A DNA stretch of 64,000 nucleotides, taken from NCBI GenBank assembly GCA_037367405.1, contig JAZKJV010006054.1:248001-312000 (forward strand). Reading direction: 5' to 3'. The notes below the pieces were generated by a model. The model saw nothing but the letters and a program-made list of their open reading frames with translations, did no database searches and was not told the DNA's origin. The DNA comes from Ottelia alismoides. Taxonomy: Eukaryota; Streptophyta; Magnoliopsida; Alismatales; Hydrocharitaceae. Of the stretch, positions 59,801-64,000 are shown piece by piece. Within the stretch, counting starts at the first letter, position 1. Each line of letters opens with the position of its first letter. A program made the translations under genes and the position numbers.

Positions 59801-60909
59801 GCATTGCATAGCATGAGCATTTTTCGGATTGATTTTGATAGTTGAACAAGTCTAAGTAAAATCCGGAGATTGGAGCTTGATTGGACCTTAAAATCTACCT
59901 AATTACAGGAACCTTATAGGAACTGGGTTTGAGGTACTTCAGGTCTATCGACCTAATTCTTTGAGGATTACGAGACTTGGTTCAATGGATTCTTGACTGC
60001 CTAGTAGAGTATTTCGGAGCACACGCACGACTCTTGTTGATAATGACCTAACTTGGACACCTGCACCTTTCACATGGCTCAAATCAGTTGGAGTGGTGAG
60101 GGGATTGGATTTGCCGGTATGACCCGCACACAAGTGGAAACATTTGTCCTCTAGGGAGGGAAGTGCACCCCAACCCGTCCAGTGATTATGAAGTCTAAAG
60201 ACAGGAGGCTGTGGGTTGCAATAAAGCTTCAAAAGAGGGATAGTCTACTGGCTCAAGAGGAAAAACTCCTTATGTAAATACTGTTGTATATAGTATTAAA
60301 AAAATGTTCAGGCATGTACAAAAATAAAAAGCCTGCAAAGTATGTACAAATGTTGTAAAGTCAATAAGCAAGCTTGAGTTCCAAAGTCATATCATGTGAG
60401 CCTGTAGCAGGATGACTTGACTACACTGGTCTTGCATCCCAGGATAGGTAGCTAGACTAGCTACCGTCCATTCTTCTCTTCACCCCCTCCTCTTGAGCTG
60501 GTTGCCATTTGAACTTAGAAGGGAATACCCCGCTCCTCGAGGATGGAGTTGTTGGATTGGGGAATCATTGGGTTGTCGTACTGGAGAAGTTAGTTTCTTT
60601 GCCATTCTAGTTGGGGAGAGCCACCATCACCTACATTGTACGAGTCAGATTCATAGTTGTAAGAGTTTGCATATGAGTTGAAGTATTTCTGACCTGGCTA
60701 TTGAGGAGACTTGGACGGAGTTTTGGGATTCTCAGGGACTGTTGGACTTCAAATTCAGTTATCACTAAGGTTCCGCCCGCACTAAAATTCCAAAGGTCCG
60801 ACTTAAGCTCCAAACTTTGATTTTGTGAAGACAAGTTTGATAATCAAATAAAATCCAAGTTCTTCTTTTTCTTTTCTTTCTTTTTCTTTTTGCACTTATT
60901 TCATAAGTG
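59801..60909 (+). other. E3 conserved 3' non-coding domain
   Basis: It holds blocks shared with A (27765-28880) and partly with E1. A short frame beginning MKSKDRR and ending QEEKLLM then TAA (60188-60277) is shared with A. No longer protein frame is preserved. Confidence 0.65.
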
Positions 60910-60945
60910 TTTGCTAGGGACTAGCAAAGGTAAAGTATAGGGGGA
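60910..60945 (+). promoter_or_regulatory. E3 polypurine tract with upstream hairpin
   Basis: The perfect hairpin TTTGCTAG-GGA-CTAGCAAA (60910-60928), then 17 bases ending AAGTATAGGGGGA, then the 3' LTR. The same hairpin and distance occur in A. The tract should prime plus-strand DNA. Confidence 0.85.
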
Positions 60946-63900
60946 TGATGAATCCACATTTCATCATCTTTATTCTATCATTTTGTCATCAAAAATCCTA
61001 GCAAATGCCTGTAAATAGCATTAAATAGAGCAATTTAGCATGCATGCATGTGCATCCAATTAGTGTATAAAATACTGTAATTAAAGCCAAAATTATAGAA
61101 TAAATAAAAGAAAATAAAAAGAATAAAATATTGTAAATATTTTATGACCCAAAACCCCGAGTCCTAGGCATCTTGATGAATAGGTCGACCATGAATAAAG
61201 TAGGGGGAGATAACGGTCAAATACCTATACTTTTTAATTCATTCTTTATTCATTTTGGGGTCTATTTTTGGTTCCACTTTTTATACATCAAATAAAGAAA
61301 CATTGTACATGAAAGTTTTAGATAATTTAATAAAGAAAAATACAAAATTGATTTCACTGAAAAATAATGTATAGATAAAAAGTTATGGTCTGAATAAAAT
61401 TCCAGAATCCCAACTTCCCAGACCTGTATCTCACAAACGAAAACTCCAAATGCAGCAAACTCACCTTTAATTGTATACAGAATAAAATAATCTATTTAAT
61501 GGATGTGGTTTCACATTTGGCGGAGCTACGGTTTGAAAGTTGAGTTTTGGACTCTCATTGTATAATTGTACAGATTAAAATATTCAATTTATTATATATT
61601 CATTATTTGTATATTTTTAAATTTTTTATAATTTTGTGAATATTATGTATAATGTATATGTATATTAAAACAAGAATAAAAACCCAACTAAAACTCAAAA
61701 TAAAAATATATGTATATAAACTACACATGTATTATACCTATATACAAACCTACACAAAACCTACTTATATTTTATTAAATATACAAAACACATCAGAAAA
61801 ATAAAACAAAAATATATTTGTGTGTATAAAAGTATTTTATGATTTTATAAAATACTAAATAAAAATAATAAAATTAAAATCACAAAATAAAAATCAAATA
61901 ATCATATATATAGGTAATATACCTATATAGGGTGTAAAAAGTAACTTATAAAAATATATTCCATAAAATAATTAAAAATCAGAATCAAATACTTTATAAA
62001 ATAAAAAACACTTTTCATTTTATAACCTAAATAAAATAACATCATTTACTATTTTAAAATGATTTTAGAAATGATTTTTACCAGGTTTTTCCTGGTTGGT
62101 CCACGTGGACACCCCAGGGGGCCAAGAGAGTTGACCTCGGGTCAACTCTCTGACCCTAGGTCCTGTAGCTCTGCCAGCCTCGTTTTGACCCACTTTTGTG
62201 GATTTTTCGAGGCCAGGTCTTTCATCTTCTGGTGATGCAACCTTCTGCAACATTGATCTTCGCTCATCTCTCATACTCGCCCAGATGTTTACCTGGGCTA
62301 TCGTGCGTTGAATCAACCACCACGCCTTGGTCTTCCCCCTCATCCGTCAACCCAATAAAAGGGCACCTCTGACTTCAATTCAAAAATTGAACCCCAATTC
62401 TGGTCTCTCTCGCGCCCCTATCGATCCCAATCAAGTCCTGGAGGTGACAGCTCCAAGATCGACTCGTCCAGGAGGCGGAGCAGCGTGGCCTAGGGCGTTC
62501 CATCACCTCCGGCCGACCACCGTCGAGGTACCCCTAACCTCGAGCTTCCCAGGCCCTTGAGGTAGCTATTTCCCCTTAGTTTTTCTTGCATTCTTCTCGC
62601 CTTAGTTCTAGGATCAAAAACCCTCAAAAAAATCTCGCTTCCATCGCTCCATTCGTTCGATCCATTCATCTCGCCGGAGCGCACCTCCGGCCGAGCATCA
62701 CCGCATCGTTTCGCGCCTCTTTTCCATACTCCACAGAGTCCAGGCACTTTGCCTTGGACTCTATCATCTTTTTCTGCAGGTACGCTCATAAGAACGACAC
62801 CTGGGAGCCTTTTTGGACCCGCCGGAGATACCTGGAGGTCTCGAGCTCCGTCGCCGTCGTAGGCGCGAACCCGCGCCCCTCCGGCCATTTTGAAGCTCCC
62901 CAGACATGGAGAACACCTGCAGGAAGAGATCTGGGCCCTTCTGAGCTCCGAACGCCGATGAAGGAGGGCAGGGGAGGTCGCGGAAGTTCGCCGTCGCCGG
63001 CCTTCTTCCGCGTTCTTCCTCCAGTCCTTGCTGCCATCCGATCAAGCGAACCGCCCAGATTCCACATCGACCGTCCGATCTTCAGAGCCAGCCACCGTTG
63101 GATCTCAGCCGTGATCTAATCTCAGACATCGAAGTCAAACCGTCATCACGCGTCCAGGGGGCGCCACGTGTCAAGTGAACGGCTCTCAGCTGTTCGATCT
63201 CCCTTGCGAGGGGATTTTGCAAGTATACCCCCACACCTTTTGTAATTTTCTGTTAGTCCTGAAACTTTAATTAGTAGTTTAAAATTTTGTAAAATTTGCA
63301 CGTAGGCCCTTAGACTTTCCATATTTGTAGTTAGGTCCTCTGCCACGTCACCTCACGTGACCTGTTCACGTGAGGTGTGGGCATTTTGTAGAGAGGCCCT
63401 CCGCCTTTTATTTATTTCGTTTTAGTACACTAAGTTCTGTATTAAGTATTAACTTTTTGGGAAAATTGCATGTAAGCCCCCAGGGGTTTTTGTAATTACA
63501 TTTGGGTCCCTGTCAGGCACGTGCGAGTCACGCGCCCTGGTGGGTATTTTGCGCTAATACCCCTGTGGGTCTGCTTATTTGTATTTGGTCCATAAATTCG
63601 AATATTAAGAGTAAAATTTTGTGGAAATTGCATTGCTGCCCCTGGATGATTTAATATTTGCACATATGTCCCTGTCAGGCTGAATCATTTATGCTTGTTT
63701 GCTCCATTTACTTAAGGCCTCATTTTAATTAGAAAAATTCCACAAAAATCATGTTAAGTTCCTGTTAACCTGCTCTTACACGCCATAATTTTATTTTTTG
63801 ATTTTATTGCATTTTTGTATTTAGTAAAAATCAAAAACTTGCCTTTACCTACTGTCTAGCTTAGAAAATGCCAAAAAATAGTAAAATACCTAGAAAAATT

Positions 63901-64000
63901 CCAAAAAAATTTACCTACTGTGTATTGTAACCTATTTTAGTGTCAATCCAAAAATCACTAAAAATTGCAAAAGAAAAACCTTAAAAATTTGAAAATACCC
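60946..64000 (+). repeat. E3 3' LTR, cut by the window end
   Basis: It begins TGATGAATCC and follows the 5' LTR closely for all 3055 visible bases. About 750 bases of it should lie outside. The frames in its GC-rich block (62490-63119) differ in length from those of the 5' LTR because of small indels, which argues against coding. Confidence 0.93.
63349..63377 (+). repeat. Perfect CACGTG hairpin in the E3 3' LTR
   Basis: Arms CACCTCACGTGA and TCACGTGAGGTG with the loop CCTGT, 12 perfect base pairs. The 5' LTR copy (48515-48543) has one CG-to-TG change. Confidence 0.88.

Larger units (their letters stand above)
46114..64000 (+). mobile_element. E3: Athila-like element, youngest of the Ty3 group here
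   Basis: 5' LTR 46114-49916, primer site 49919, leader, gag-pol 51691-58454, hairpin array, AT-rich tract, 3' non-coding domain, polypurine tract and 3' LTR from 60946, cut by the window end. It is inserted in the gag of B. The pentamer before it is ATATA (46109-46113), the predicted target duplication. Over about 280 bases at the LTR starts I count nine differences (about 3%), so it is fairly young. Confidence 0.93.

Noticed and set aside
58455..60945. An env-like third gene after pol in E3
   Set aside because: No frame longer than about 75 codons is consistent with A or E1, and no signal peptide or membrane protein is recognisable.

Overview
The window is flowering-plant heterochromatin made almost entirely of LTR retrotransposons nested inside one another. 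I found no host gene, tRNA or rRNA gene, or CRISPR array. The evidence for a plant is Ty3/gypsy elements of Athila type (tRNA-Asp-like primer site, FMDD reverse transcriptase, very long LTRs) and Ty1/copia elements with an initiator-Met primer site. A monocot is possible, but I cannot name a species. Labels: E1, A, B and E3 are Athila-like elements; C1 and C2 are copia elements.

Layout. E1 (+ strand) fills 1-3487, with RNase H/integrase remnants and a 3' non-coding domain. Element A (- strand) is inserted into it. A's 3' LTR ends at 3488 and is split by C1 into 3488-5180 and 26410-27728. A's internal region runs 27729-35880. C1 (+, 5181-26409) is an old copia whose gag is interrupted at 10080-20813 by C2 (-), a younger relative with a perfect GGGAG target-site duplication. 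Element B (-) starts at 35881 inside A's gag, with its 3' LTR at 35881-38944 and internal region at 38945-46113. E3 (+) is inserted in B's gag at 46114. It has a 3.8 kb 5' LTR (46114-49916), an internal region (49917-60945) and a 3' LTR that starts at 60946 and runs off the window. The right-hand parts of B, A and E1 should lie beyond base 64000, in that order.

Coding state. C2 is the best preserved: one continuous reading frame for gag-protease-integrase-RT-RNase H with three nonsense codons and no frameshift. E3 has a complete domain order but many stops and about three frameshifts. A, B, E1 and C1 are heavily decayed.

The most interesting signals are RNA or DNA structures. (1) All four Athila-like elements carry, just after pol, a row of 3-5 hairpins about 100 nt apart. 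Their right arms (CTAAGTATAG followed by GGGG) copy the polypurine tract (PPT) that abuts the 3' LTR. (2) In A and E3 the true PPT lies between a perfect hairpin exactly 17 nt upstream of the LTR and an inverted repeat at the LTR tip. (3) The transcribed part of the E3 LTR holds three degenerate units of about 165 nt, each led by a hairpin; a counterpart occurs in A. (4) The copia leaders carry a conserved pair of mutually exclusive hairpins, and all four copia LTRs end in a twin hairpin. All similarities were judged by eye; no alignment, folding or database search was run.
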